Origin: Helicobacter rodentium ATCC 700285
GTDB lineage: Bacteria > Campylobacterota > Campylobacteria > Campylobacterales > Helicobacteraceae
NCBI RefSeq assembly: GCF_000687535.1
Contig: NZ_JHWC01000001.1
Span: 186,001 to 250,000 of the forward strand
Length of the DNA stretch: 64,000 bases
Reading direction: 5' to 3'
The notes under the pieces: model-generated
Told to the model about the DNA's origin: nothing
What the model saw: the letters and a program-made list of their open reading frames with translations, nothing else
The model's database searches: none
Shown here: one piece after another, positions 44,999 through 53,907 of the stretch
How positions within the stretch are numbered: the stretch's first letter is position 1
Layout of the letters: each line of letters opens with the position of its first letter
Position numbers and translations under genes: made by a program

Positions 44999-45131
44999 CG
45001 TCATTGCGAGAGAGTGAAACAAACGAAGCAATCCATAATCTTGCATGCAGAAAATTTTTACAATGGAATCCTTGCTGATTGATAAAATTATGGATTGCCA
45101 CGAAAATTTTTCAAATTTTCTCGCAATGACG
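44999..45131 (+). repeat. Composite palindromic repeat, copy 7b
   Basis: Nearly identical to 7a over its whole length (differences such as CGAAC/CAAAC in the class-1 arm and TGCATAC/TGCATGC before the core). It is placed 174 bp downstream in the same orientation, so it is a recent duplication or insertion. Confidence 0.95.
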
Positions 45132-45217
45132 AAGTAGTCAGTAAGTGGAATCTCGCAATGACGGAGTTGGGGAGGCGATAAAAGAGAAGGAAGCATTGCG
45201 TGCGCCTCGCAATGACG
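45132..45217. repeat. Repeat fragments next to copy 7b
   Basis: Right halves GTGGAATCTCGCAATGACG (about 45139-45167) and GCGCCTCGCAATGACG (about 45202-45217). No gene is visible in 44489-45277 apart from repeats. Confidence 0.65.
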
Positions 45218-45277
45218 CAGTGGGCAATCTTTAGCATAAACTTTGCCACCCATTAGGGATTCCTTTAAAAATCCCGC

Positions 45278-45667
45278 TTACTTTTGCACCTTTAAAATCG
45301 TATCTAACGCGCCTTGCACATCGCCACTATAAGTAATTTTATCTGCACTTTTGTCCTCTTTTAAGATTGCTGGAATCGCGTCTTGCTGTGCAATCTCCTC
45401 ACGCATTTCCTCTAATTCTGTGCTATGGTAGGCATAAATCATCTGCGCTGAAATCACGCCCTCTAAGCCTTCAATCTGCTTTAAAAGCTTGATTTCCTCC
45501 TCAATGCTTTGGGATTCCAAAGTTACGATGATTTTGCCGCTTTCGTCTTTGTAATGGCACTCCGCCCCGCTAATTGCGTTAATTGCTTCCCATAGCCTTG
45601 CAATCTCACTAGGCGCACATAGCACCACAAGGCTTGAAACATTAAAATCCTCTTCTTGCATTTTCAC
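45278..45667 (-). CDS. napD: Nitrate reductase chaperone NapD
   Basis: A 129-residue cytosolic chaperone that binds the Tat signal of NapA and holds it back until the cofactor is in place. The ferredoxin-like core lies in FNVSSLVVLCAPSEIARLWEAINAI and GLEGVISAQMIYAYHSTELEEM. The acidic C-terminal extension (about 90-129) is longer than in E. coli NapD (about 87 residues), as usual in epsilonproteobacteria. It is the last gene of the nap operon, 3 nt after napL. Confidence 0.88.
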   Translation of the reverse strand: MKMQEEDFNVSSLVVLCAPSEIARLWEAINAISGAECHYKDESGKIIVTLESQSIEEEIKLLKQIEGLEGVISAQMIYAYHSTELEEMREEIAQQDAIPAILKEDKSADKITYSGDVQGALDTILKVQK

Positions 45668-45670
45668 TCC

Positions 45671-46699
45671 TTACAGATTCCAAATCAAAATATTTCTACC
45701 ATCTTCACTGCTAATGATTTGCTTGGAATCCACAAAAATAATGTTATTAAGCAAACTCTTATGCCCCAAAAGTTTAGCAACTTCCTCTTTGGATTCTGTC
45801 TTAAAGACGCAAATATCACTCTGTTCATTTTGCATATAAGCCCCCAATGTAGAATCCGCACTCAAACCCACGCTATAAACCAAGAAATCCGCCGCGATTC
45901 CATAGGATTCCACTATATTTGTCTTTAAATTCAACCGATACACACCCGCGTGTCTATCTTGCCCTGCGGCAATAAAAGTCATCGTATCGCCCACTTTAGA
46001 AAATTTCACTTGATACACATTGTCCTTATTCTCGCCCTCCAATTCCGCAATCACTTCTCCGCTATCAATAGAGCCAAAATACAAAATTCCCGATTCACAC
46101 GCCACCACATAGCGGTTACTTGGAATCTCTAATGCAAAGTCAGAAAAGGAAGCTTCGGAGAGTTGCTTACGATAAAGAATCTGCTTCTTGTTTAAATCAT
46201 ACAGCATAATCTCATTACTCGCTAACCCTAAAAAAATCTGTGCTTCATTCACAAAAGCCGCTTTTTTGATATTTAGCGATTCCACATTGGGTAATGCCTC
46301 CAAATGCCCCTTAGAAAACACAAAAAGATTCTTTGTGCCATAATTGCCCTCACTATGGATTAGAATCCTCTCTCCTAGTCTATCCACACTATACACCTTA
46401 GGTGCGTAAGATTCCGCATAAAAACTCGCAATATCGGGAAGCTTGACAAGCAATTTTGGCGAGGATTCCTCAAGCTTTAGTTCCAAAACCTCTCCAAAAT
46501 CCGTGCCAATTAGCAAAGAATCCCCCACTAAATTTGTAACAACAATATTGTTTTGCAGAGTAATAATCTTTTGCGGTTTTCGCACTTTTGCTTCTATATT
46601 TTGTGTAGTTTGTGCGCTTTCAATCTCCTCTTGCGCCACTAAAGGCACAAAGAGTAAAAACAAAAAAAGCAATGCACTGGGATAAAATTTCTTTCTCAT
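45671..46699 (-). CDS. napL: Periplasmic nap-operon protein NapL
   Basis: A 342-residue exported beta-propeller-like protein. The signal peptide is at 1-22 (SALLFLFLLFVPLVAQ). The rest consists of WD40-like repeats (SLLIGTDFGEVLELKLEE, FLGLASNEIMLYDLNK, TFIAAGQDRHAGVYRL, ending ISSEDGRNILIWNL). NapL is found only in epsilonproteobacterial nap operons; it is not essential for nitrate reduction in related species, and its exact job is unknown. It lies between napF and napD. Confidence 0.85.
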   Translation of the reverse strand: MRKKFYPSALLFLFLLFVPLVAQEEIESAQTTQNIEAKVRKPQKIITLQNNIVVTNLVGDSLLIGTDFGEVLELKLEESSPKLLVKLPDIASFYAESYAPKVYSVDRLGERILIHSEGNYGTKNLFVFSKGHLEALPNVESLNIKKAAFVNEAQIFLGLASNEIMLYDLNKKQILYRKQLSEASFSDFALEIPSNRYVVACESGILYFGSIDSGEVIAELEGENKDNVYQVKFSKVGDTMTFIAAGQDRHAGVYRLNLKTNIVESYGIAADFLVYSVGLSADSTLGAYMQNEQSDICVFKTESKEEVAKLLGHKSLLNNIIFVDSKQIISSEDGRNILIWNL

Positions 46700-46720
46700 T
46701 TTGATTCCTTATCTTGCAAT

Positions 46721-47263
46721 TTATTCTTTGGATTCTAGCACAATCGCTCGTGCAGGACAAGCCCCGATACATTCTCCACAACCGATACAATGCGTTTGGA
46801 TTGTAGGATAAAACAACCCGCTAAAAGCAATCGCTTGATTCTTTCCTAGTATGCTATAACAAATATCCTTGCAGGTGCAACACAGGGTTTTATGATATGC
46901 TAGGCAGGTTAATTCGTTGATTTTAACAACAAAATTCCAATTTGGATTCTGTTCCTTTGTAGATTCCTCCTCTAGCACATCTTTTGGACACGCCCTTGCG
47001 CATTCTCCACAAAGCTTACAACCGCTACTTGTAAAATCAATATAAACCTTATTGTCGGCTATTTTTAGGATTCCGCTTTTGCTTTCTTTATTATAAATTT
47101 CCTCACAAACCCGCACACAAGGCGTTTGTTCTTGCCATTGCGTGATACATTGCCCACAAAATTCAGAAAAAAGAAAGCGATTGGAATTATAGGGGGGCAA
47201 GGGCATAAAGCCCTTTTGCTTAGGCTTTAGCAAAGCTGTAAAAAGCTCCCTGCGATTCCGCAT
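46721..47263 (-). CDS. napF: Ferredoxin-type protein NapF
   Basis: A 180-residue cytosolic iron-sulfur protein. The 4Fe-4S motifs are CKLCGECARACP (about 80) and CIGCGECIGACP (about 160), with a third set around CLAYHKTLCCTCKDICY. The N-terminal NRRELFTALLKP is typical of NapF. It helps mature or reduce NapA. The gene shares a base with the napB stop. Confidence 0.9.
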   Translation of the reverse strand: MRNRRELFTALLKPKQKGFMPLPPYNSNRFLFSEFCGQCITQWQEQTPCVRVCEEIYNKESKSGILKIADNKVYIDFTSSGCKLCGECARACPKDVLEEESTKEQNPNWNFVVKINELTCLAYHKTLCCTCKDICYSILGKNQAIAFSGLFYPTIQTHCIGCGECIGACPARAIVLESKE

Positions 47264-47784
47264 TAATTCACGCCCTCATTCACAATATCAAGCAAATTGG
47301 ACTTCGTGCTGCCGTTTTCTTGACGAAAATCTGGTGCAAACTTATTGACAACAAGTGGTGCAGCATTCACTTGTGTTGCGTGGCAAATCACACAATTAAA
47401 GCGCGTTTCGTCCATTTCCCCTTTTAAATCCTTGTTTGTGCGAAAATTATAAAAATGCGATTTAGGCATTGGTGTTGCATTCACTGCCGCCGCCATTTCA
47501 GGTAAATGACAACTCGTGCAAGAATTGTTTTCTTTTGTAATAGGCAACATATCCTCTGTTGTGTGTGAAATCATCGGTGGAGCGTTTTCAAACGCGCGGT
47601 CAATCAGTTCAGATTCTCCCGCTGCTTTGCCCACATAATCAAACTTTGCAATCTGCGCATCTTCGCTAAAAAGTGTGGATTTGCGCAAACCAATCTCGTT
47701 TTCACTCACGCCACTTTGACACCCCAAAAATGTAAGTCCAGCAACCGCTAAACCTACAAACATCATAACTTTATTAAAATTCAT
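47263..47784 (-). CDS. napB: Nitrate reductase cytochrome c subunit NapB
   Basis: A 173-residue periplasmic di-heme cytochrome, the electron donor to NapA. The signal peptide ends near a Cys (LTFLGC), with a lipobox-like form. The two heme motifs are CTSCH and CVICH, each with upstream His ligands, and MISHTTEDMLPI is typical. It overlaps the napH stop by 4 nt. Confidence 0.95.
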   Translation of the reverse strand: MNFNKVMMFVGLAVAGLTFLGCQSGVSENEIGLRKSTLFSEDAQIAKFDYVGKAAGESELIDRAFENAPPMISHTTEDMLPITKENNSCTSCHLPEMAAAVNATPMPKSHFYNFRTNKDLKGEMDETRFNCVICHATQVNAAPLVVNKFAPDFRQENGSTKSNLLDIVNEGVN

Positions 47785-48587
47785 CTTTTCTCCTTTAATA
47801 AATCCAAGAGATTAAAACTTAGCGCATTATCCCCGCAAACTTCAATGCAGCGTCCGCAACGCGTACATTCACCGCTATTAATCGTGCCACTTTCCTTGCC
47901 AATGATTCCTAAAACCTGCTTTTGAGGGCAGATTTTTTTGCACTCCATACAATGTGTGCAAGATTCCAAATCATATTTGACTTTCAAAATTGCAAAACGA
48001 CTGATGAGGGAATAAAACGCACCCAAAGGGCAAATATGCCCACAAAATGCGCCCTTTGCCACAAATAAATCTAGCAAAAACACTACCAACACAGACAAAA
48101 ATCCAAACCCAAGACCAAAAATGATTCCACGATGCAACATTGCAATCGGGCTAATGGCTTCAAATGCTGCGATTCCAAACAAAAAAGACAACAACAAACC
48201 TAAAATTAAAAGCACATACCGCAAAGAATTTTTTAAATAAATTAAATTCCCAAGTGCTTCTAAACCTAAAATTCGGCGTAAAAAGGAAGCAAAATCGGTT
48301 ACAAGGTTAATGGGGCAGACATATGCACAATAGGCGCGTCCCACTAGCAAACCATAAAACAAAAGAATCAGTAAAGCACCCACAAGCGCATTTGCGCCTA
48401 CGATTCCACCCGCACACAATAATTGCAATATCGCATAAGGGTCGCTCAATGGAATCACGCCAAACACGAGTGAGGAGCTAAGATTACCTTGCAAAATTTT
48501 AAAGCTTGTATAATTTCCCAATACATAAAGAGCTAAAAGCCCTATTTGCACGATTCTGCGCAACAATAAATAGCGATATTTTTGCAT
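47781..48587 (-). CDS. napH: Quinol dehydrogenase membrane component NapH
   Basis: A 268-residue inner-membrane protein with four helices (about 12-32, 55-80, 120-145, 155-180). Two cytosolic CxxxCP motifs (CAYVCP, CGHICP) are followed by a C-terminal 2x4Fe-4S domain (CTHCMECKKICP and CTRCGRCIEVCG). NapH with NapG takes electrons from menaquinol and replaces NapC, which is absent here. The start overlaps the napG stop by one base. Confidence 0.95.
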   Translation of the reverse strand: MQKYRYLLLRRIVQIGLLALYVLGNYTSFKILQGNLSSSLVFGVIPLSDPYAILQLLCAGGIVGANALVGALLILLFYGLLVGRAYCAYVCPINLVTDFASFLRRILGLEALGNLIYLKNSLRYVLLILGLLLSFLFGIAAFEAISPIAMLHRGIIFGLGFGFLSVLVVFLLDLFVAKGAFCGHICPLGAFYSLISRFAILKVKYDLESCTHCMECKKICPQKQVLGIIGKESGTINSGECTRCGRCIEVCGDNALSFNLLDLLKEKR

Positions 48588-49357
48588 TACAAATCCCCAC
48601 TATTTAAATAATCACGCACTTTGGAATCAGGCTTCTTTTGGATTCCACCTTTAACCTCTTGCAAACGCATTTCATCTTCTGTTTCCCAACCTTTAATATA
48701 ATTTGCTCCTACTTTACCAAGTGCTATTTCGCGTGGCAAAACAATAATCGCCGCTTTCTCCGTGATACAAGCTTTTTCACATTTACCGCAACCCGTGCAA
48801 ACTTCACTCTCCACGACGGGCAAAAGATAGGAATGCTTTCCTGTGCGTTCGTTGCGCTTCAATTCTAACTTAATGGCTTCGCCCAAGAGCGGACAAGCAC
48901 GATAACAAGCATCGCATTGGATTCCCCAATACGCCACACAATGTTCCTTATCCACAACTGCGACTCCCATTTTAGCTAGGTTAATATCAAGCCCTTCTGC
49001 ATTAGAGACTAATTTAGAATCTAGCGCGTCTGTTGGACAAACCGGCACACAAGGAATATCCTCACACATTTCACACGGAATCCCTCTAGGCTCAAAATAA
49101 GGTGTGCCTATGGGCTTCCCGCTTCCAGCGTCTGCGAGTTTTAAGGTGTCAAAAGGACAAGCCTCCACGCACAAACCGCATTTAATGCAAGTTTTTAAAA
49201 ATTCCTTTTCGCTTAAAGCTCCCGGTGGTCTTAAGATAAGTGGGTTTGCCTTGCTTTCTTGTAAAAACGCACCCCAAACCAAGCCACCAAGCCCTACAAG
49301 CGCAATCGCTTGTGCGCCACTTAGTAGAAATTTACGCCGATTGGTATTTTGTTGCAT
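48587..49357 (-). CDS. napG: Ferredoxin-type quinol dehydrogenase component NapG
   Basis: A 256-residue periplasmic protein exported by Tat (NRRKFLLSGAQAIALVGLGG). It carries four 4Fe-4S sets: CIKCGLCVEACP, CEMCEDIPCVPVCP, the group CDACYRACP and CTGCGKCEKACI. It passes electrons from NapH to NapB or NapA. It lies 1 nt after napA in the operon. Confidence 0.95.
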   Translation of the reverse strand: MQQNTNRRKFLLSGAQAIALVGLGGLVWGAFLQESKANPLILRPPGALSEKEFLKTCIKCGLCVEACPFDTLKLADAGSGKPIGTPYFEPRGIPCEMCEDIPCVPVCPTDALDSKLVSNAEGLDINLAKMGVAVVDKEHCVAYWGIQCDACYRACPLLGEAIKLELKRNERTGKHSYLLPVVESEVCTGCGKCEKACITEKAAIIVLPREIALGKVGANYIKGWETEDEMRLQEVKGGIQKKPDSKVRDYLNSGDL

Positions 49358-49358
49358 T

Positions 49359-52145
49359 TTATGCCTTATAAATTTTTACAGCACATTTTTTGAAATCTGT
49401 TTGCTTGGAAATTGGACAAGTTGCGTCTAAACAAACTTTGTTGATATAAACTTTCTCATCAAACCAAGGCACATAGACAAGCCCCATTGGTGGGCGATTG
49501 CGTCCGCGCATATCCACACGCGCTTTTACCTTACCGCGTCTTGATTCTACCCAAACCGCGTCATTTTGTTGCACACCAAGCTTTTTGCCATCTTCTGGAT
49601 TCATATAACACAATGCTTCAGGCACGGCGCGATAGAGTTCTGGCACACGCATTGTCATTGTTCCACTATGCCAATGCTCTAGCACACGCCCTGTGCTTAA
49701 CCAGAATGGATATTCTTTGCTTGGCATTTCGGGTGGATCCATATAAGGACGGAAGAAAATTTTTGCTTTGTTTTTGAGTGAAAATTTCTCTTGAGTTTTT
49801 GGTGTTGTCAAATCCCCGCGTGGCAATTCTTTACCTGCTCCACCATAAAATGCAAACTCTCCATTTCCTGCTTTTCTTGCATAATAATCGTATTTTGCAT
49901 TGAAACGCCATTGGGTTTCTTTGCCATCTACGACAGGCCATCTAAGCCCACGCACTCTATGATAAGTATCAAAATCCGCTAAGTCGTGTGCGTGTCCTAC
50001 ACCAAACTTGCGATATTCCTCCCAAAGATACTTTTGCACAAAGAATCCATAGCCTTTAAATACTTCTCCATTACTGCCGACAACTTCGCGCTTATCGCCA
50101 AAGACTTCAGAATTGATTGTATCTTTTAACATAGAATCGGTTGTCTTATAACCCAATGCTTCTTTGTTTGCATACAAAACATCATAAAGTGTGGAATCCT
50201 CATTATATCCCATTGCTTTTGCTGCTTCTAGCACATTGGGGAGTGTCAATTTATCGTTAATCTTTTTCTCGCCCCAAACTTCTTTTAGCTTGAATCGCTT
50301 GGAAAATTCCATCATTTGCCAAGTATCGCTCATCGCATTACCTTGTGGGAGAACTTGCTGTTTCCAATGCTGGGTTCTGCGCTCTGCGTTTCCATAAGCA
50401 CCCCATTTTTCATAAATCATCGCCACAGGCAAAATCAAATCCGCCACTTTTGCGCTAATGCCCGGATACGCGTCAGAAACAACAATAAAGTTATCCATTT
50501 CTCTAGCAGCCTTAATCCAATGGTTCGCATTTGCAGTGTTTTGCCAAGGGTTATTGACATGCACCCACGCCCATTTGATTTTACCATCTTCAAGATTCCG
50601 CATAATTTGCATAAAGTGTGCGCCCGGTTGAGGATTGATTGTTCCATTTGGAAGCTTCCAAATCTTTTCTGTCATTTCTCTATGTTTTGGATTCGCCACA
50701 ACCATATCCGCAGGTAATCGGTGTGAGAATGTCCCTACTTCCCTAGCTGTTCCACACGCACTGGGTTGTCCTGTAAGAGAGAATGCACCACTTCCGGGTT
50801 TTGCTTGTTTGCCAAGCAACATATGCACCATATAGCTTTGCTCATTAACCCAAGTTCCTCTTGTGTGTTGATTCATTCCCATTGTCCAAAAGCTCACAAT
50901 TTTGCGATTCTTTTCAATGTAATATTGTGCAAGTTGTTTGAGTTTGCCTTTAAAGGATTCCAAACTCTCGCTTGCATCGCCTTTTGCAAGTTTTGCAACA
51001 AAATCAAGCGTGTAAGGCTCTAATGCCTTTTTAAAATCATCAAAAGAAATTTCCCAATGGTTTCCTGCGGTTGCATTGTGTTTATTTTCCATTGTATCAC
51101 CGGCTTTCATACCAAGATAAGCAAGGGTTACGCCTTCGGCTTCACTAATAACTTTGGATTTTTCTTTTGCTGCAGTGTCTAGCTCTGCTGCACCATATTT
51201 TGCGTGTTTAATATCTGTGCGCATTCCATAACCAATATCGGCAAAACCGGTCGTAAAGATACAATTTTTATTAACAAAATTCCAATCAATCGCCTTAGGG
51301 TTATTATAAACAATCTCGTGTGCAATATAGTTCCAAATTGCTAAATCGGTGTGTGGAGCAAAAACGATTTCAATATCTGCTAAATCCGAAGTTCTATTGG
51401 AATAAGGTGTGAGATTCACCACTTTTACCTTATCGGGATTGGTTAATTTTCTATCTGTAACCCTTGCCCAAAGAATCGGGTGCATTTCTGCCATATTTGC
51501 TCCCCAAGTAACAATCGTATCGGTGAGCTCAATATCATCATAACAACCCGCAGGTTCATCAATTCCAAAGGTCTCCATAAACCCAACAACCGCACTTGCC
51601 ATACAATGTCTAGCATTTGGGTCAATATTATTGCTTCTAAAGCCACCCTTAATCAGCTTGACTGCCGCATAACCCTCTTGCACAGTGTATTGTCCAGAAC
51701 CAAATACACCGATTCCGGTAGGTCCTAGCTCATTGTATGCCTTTTTGAATTGTGCTTCCATTACATCAAAGGCTTTCTGCCAACTTACGGGTTCAAATTT
51801 ACCCTTTTTGTCAAATTCGCCTTTGGAATTTACGCGCAAAAGAGGTTGTGTTAGCCTATCTGCACCATACATAATTTTAGCATTAAAATATCCTTTGATA
51901 CAATTCAAACCACGATTCACAGGAGCTGCAGGGTCTCCTTTGATTGCAACAATTTGTTCATCTTTTGTTGCCACCATAATCCCACAGCCTGTTCCACAGA
52001 ATCTACAAACGGACTTATCCCATTTCCAGCCGCCTTCTGCTTCTTTTGCTGCAGCTAAAGCATTGCTTGGCAATGCGATTCCAACTGCACTTGCCGCACT
52101 TGCTGCTGCCGCTGTTTTTAAAAATTCGCGTCTATTGTATGCCAC
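49359..52145 (-). CDS. napA: Periplasmic nitrate reductase catalytic subunit NapA
   Basis: A 928-residue Mo-bisMGD enzyme reducing nitrate to nitrite. The Tat signal is [18 protein letters not shown]. The 4Fe-4S cysteines are C47, C50, C54 and C82, and the Mo ligand Cys is C181 in [12 protein letters not shown]. The C-terminal dinucleotide-binding domain ([17 protein letters not shown]) is complete. Epsilonproteobacterial NapA proteins are about 100 residues longer than E. coli NapA; this fits. The start is GTG with AAGGAGG. It is first gene of napAGHBFLD, with an FNR-like box and TATAAT upstream. Confidence 0.97.
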   Translation of the reverse strand: MAYNRREFLKTAAAASAASAVGIALPSNALAAAKEAEGGWKWDKSVCRFCGTGCGIMVATKDEQIVAIKGDPAAPVNRGLNCIKGYFNAKIMYGADRLTQPLLRVNSKGEFDKKGKFEPVSWQKAFDVMEAQFKKAYNELGPTGIGVFGSGQYTVQEGYAAVKLIKGGFRSNNIDPNARHCMASAVVGFMETFGIDEPAGCYDDIELTDTIVTWGANMAEMHPILWARVTDRKLTNPDKVKVVNLTPYSNRTSDLADIEIVFAPHTDLAIWNYIAHEIVYNNPKAIDWNFVNKNCIFTTGFADIGYGMRTDIKHAKYGAAELDTAAKEKSKVISEAEGVTLAYLGMKAGDTMENKHNATAGNHWEISFDDFKKALEPYTLDFVAKLAKGDASESLESFKGKLKQLAQYYIEKNRKIVSFWTMGMNQHTRGTWVNEQSYMVHMLLGKQAKPGSGAFSLTGQPSACGTAREVGTFSHRLPADMVVANPKHREMTEKIWKLPNGTINPQPGAHFMQIMRNLEDGKIKWAWVHVNNPWQNTANANHWIKAAREMDNFIVVSDAYPGISAKVADLILPVAMIYEKWGAYGNAERRTQHWKQQVLPQGNAMSDTWQMMEFSKRFKLKEVWGEKKINDKLTLPNVLEAAKAMGYNEDSTLYDVLYANKEALGYKTTDSMLKDTINSEVFGDKREVVGSNGEVFKGYGFFVQKYLWEEYRKFGVGHAHDLADFDTYHRVRGLRWPVVDGKETQWRFNAKYDYYARKAGNGEFAFYGGAGKELPRGDLTTPKTQEKFSLKNKAKIFFRPYMDPPEMPSKEYPFWLSTGRVLEHWHSGTMTMRVPELYRAVPEALCYMNPEDGKKLGVQQNDAVWVESRRGKVKARVDMRGRNRPPMGLVYVPWFDEKVYINKVCLDATCPISKQTDFKKCAVKIYKA

Positions 52146-52171
52146 AAAAGCCTCCTTAAGCTTTTAATTTT

Positions 52172-52189
52172 TAGCATTTTCAAATGCTA
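52172..52189. other. Palindrome at the nap transcription start
   Basis: TAGCATTTTCAAATGCTA, a stem of 8 bp or 7 bp with a 4-nt loop. It covers the predicted nap start (about 52187) and so would be a hairpin at the very 5' end of the mRNA, possibly affecting stability. Confidence 0.5.
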
Positions 52190-52193
52190 GATA

Positions 52194-52199
52194 ATTATA
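52194..52199 (-). promoter_or_regulatory. -10 box of the nap operon
   Basis: TATAAT on the minus strand (extended as GCTATAAT). The expected start is near 52187, giving a leader of about 42 nt. Confidence 0.7.
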
Positions 52200-52221
52200 G
52201 CAATTTAAGTATTTTTAAGAA

Positions 52222-52235
52222 TTGATTTAAGTCAA
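52222..52235 (-). promoter_or_regulatory. FNR/CRP-type operator of the nap operon
   Basis: TTGATTTAAGTCAA (minus strand TTGACTTAAATCAA), close to the FNR consensus TTGAT-N4-ATCAA. The centre is 41.5 bp before the predicted start, the standard class II activator position. Confidence 0.65.
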
Positions 52236-52403
52236 TATATATCTTTTTATATTTCGTATTTTATGGACTTAGAGAGCCTTTATTAAAGATTTATTTTGAT
52301 ATTTTACGCTCCTTTTATGAATATTTTAGGGCAGAAAATCAGGTATTTTATAAATAATAATTTTTTTTATTAGAAAATTAATATCATTTTTATAATTTCA
52401 GTG

Positions 52404-52409
52404 TATAAT
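52404..52409 (+). promoter_or_regulatory. Possible -10 box of katA
   Basis: TATAAT, preceded 15 nt upstream by another TATAAT. It lies 59 nt before the katA ATG in a very AT-rich 320-bp divergent region. PerR control is usual for this gene in the group, but I cannot pick a convincing box by eye. Confidence 0.45.
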
Positions 52410-52467
52410 TTGCCACAGAAATAATAAAATTTATTTCTAAATTATATTTATTTTTTAAAGGAAGGCG

Positions 52468-53907
52468 ATGAAAAAATTAACCAATGATTTTGGAAACATT
52501 GTAAGTGATAACCAAAATTCACTAAGCGTAGGCAATCAAGGACCGCTTTTACTACAAGATTATATCTTGCTAGAAAAATTAGCCCACCAAAACAGAGAAA
52601 GAATCCCAGAACGCACGGTGCATGCAAAAGGTAGTGGAGCGTATGGAGAGCTAAGAATCACAGAGGATATTTCCAAATACACAAAGGCAAAAGTGCTACA
52701 AAAAGGTGAGGTTACGCCTTTATTTTTGCGATTCTCAACCGTGGCGGGAGAGGCAGGAGCGGCAGATGCAGAAAGAGATGTCAGGGGATTTGCAATCAAA
52801 TTCTACACCAAAGAGGGAAATTGGGATTTAGTCGGCAACAACACACCCACTTTCTTTATCCGCGACCCTTATAAGTTTCCAGATTTTATCCATAGCCAAA
52901 AACGCGACCCGCGCAATCATCTAAGAAGTAGCAATGCCGCGTGGGATTTTTGGACATTATGCCCAGAGAGTCTGCACCAAGTAACGATTCTAATGAGTGA
53001 TCGTGGAATCCCAGCGAGTTATCGCGAAATGCACGGCTTTGGCAGTCATACTTACAGCCTTATTAACGCACAAGGCGAGAGGTTTTGGGTGAAATTCCAC
53101 TTCAAAAGTAAGCAAGGCATTAGGAATCTTACCAATGCACAAGCGGCAGAAATCATCGCAAAAGACAGAGAGAGCCACCAAAGGGATTTGTATGAAAACA
53201 TAGAAAAGGGCAATTTTCCAAGTTGGAGCTTTAAAATTCAAGTTTTGCACGAAAGTGAAGTGGATAAGCTAGGATTCAACCCTTTTGATTTGACAAAAAC
53301 TTGGTCGCACAAAGTCGTTCCACTCATAGAGGTAGGAGAGCTTATCTTAAATAGGAATCCACAAAATTATTTCAACGAAGTAGAACAAGCAGCTTTCAGC
53401 CCTAGCAATATCGTTCCGGGAATTGGGTTTAGCCCAGATAAAATGCTACAAGGTAGAATCTTTAGCTATCCTGATGCGCACCGCTATCGCATTGGAACAA
53501 ACTATCATCTCTTACCCATTAATCGCCCAAAAAGCGAGGTGAATACCTATAATGTCGCGGGTGCTATGAACTCTGACTCTTACGAAAATAAAGCGGCTTA
53601 TTATGAGCCAAACAGCTACGATTATAGTGCAAAAGAATGCAAGGAGTTTGCAGAGCCAGACTTAAAGGCAAATGGCAATATCCAACGATATGCACCCCTT
53701 GATGAGGATTATTATACGCAGCCTAGAGCGTTGTTTGCGCTTATGGATTCCAACCAACAAGCACAACTCTTTGAAAATATTGCCTCTTCTATGGAAGGCG
53801 TGGAATCCAAAATCATAGAACGCGCTTTAGGGCATTTTGAAAAAATCGCTCCCGAATATGCGCAAGGCGTTAAAAATGCGCTCAAAGCAAAGAATCTCCA
53901 ATGGTAA
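52468..53907 (+). CDS. katA: Catalase (heme, clade III small subunit)
   Basis: A 479-residue heme enzyme breaking down H2O2. The distal His is in [17 protein letters not shown], the distal Asn in [15 protein letters not shown], and the proximal Tyr in [17 protein letters not shown]. The NADPH-binding residues of small-subunit catalases fall in [20 protein letters not shown]-like segments (here [18 protein letters not shown]). No signal peptide is seen. It overlaps the ankyrin gene by 7 nt, so the two are made together. Confidence 0.97.
   Translation: MKKLTNDFGNIVSDNQNSLSVGNQGPLLLQDYILLEKLAHQNRERIPERTVHAKGSGAYGELRITEDISKYTKAKVLQKGEVTPLFLRFSTVAGEAGAADAERDVRGFAIKFYTKEGNWDLVGNNTPTFFIRDPYKFPDFIHSQKRDPRNHLRSSNAAWDFWTLCPESLHQVTILMSDRGIPASYREMHGFGSHTYSLINAQGERFWVKFHFKSKQGIRNLTNAQAAEIIAKDRESHQRDLYENIEKGNFPSWSFKIQVLHESEVDKLGFNPFDLTKTWSHKVVPLIEVGELILNRNPQNYFNEVEQAAFSPSNIVPGIGFSPDKMLQGRIFSYPDAHRYRIGTNYHLLPINRPKSEVNTYNVAGAMNSDSYENKAAYYEPNSYDYSAKECKEFAEPDLKANGNIQRYAPLDEDYYTQPRALFALMDSNQQAQLFENIASSMEGVESKIIERALGHFEKIAPEYAQGVKNALKAKNLQW

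Noticed and set aside
44996-45253. 85-residue open frame across the repeats (minus strand)
   Set aside because: It is the translation of the palindromic elements and has no ribosome site. Similar frames (CHCE... ...SLAMT types) appear wherever the repeat does.
45256-45275. Possible terminator after napD
   Set aside because: GGGATT/AATCCC forms only six pairs with an 8-nt loop and no T run; too weak to list.
10178-45277. CRISPR array
   Set aside because: The repeats are palindromic, variable in spacing and length, and dispersed between unrelated genes. No regular direct repeat with unique spacers and no cas genes were seen.
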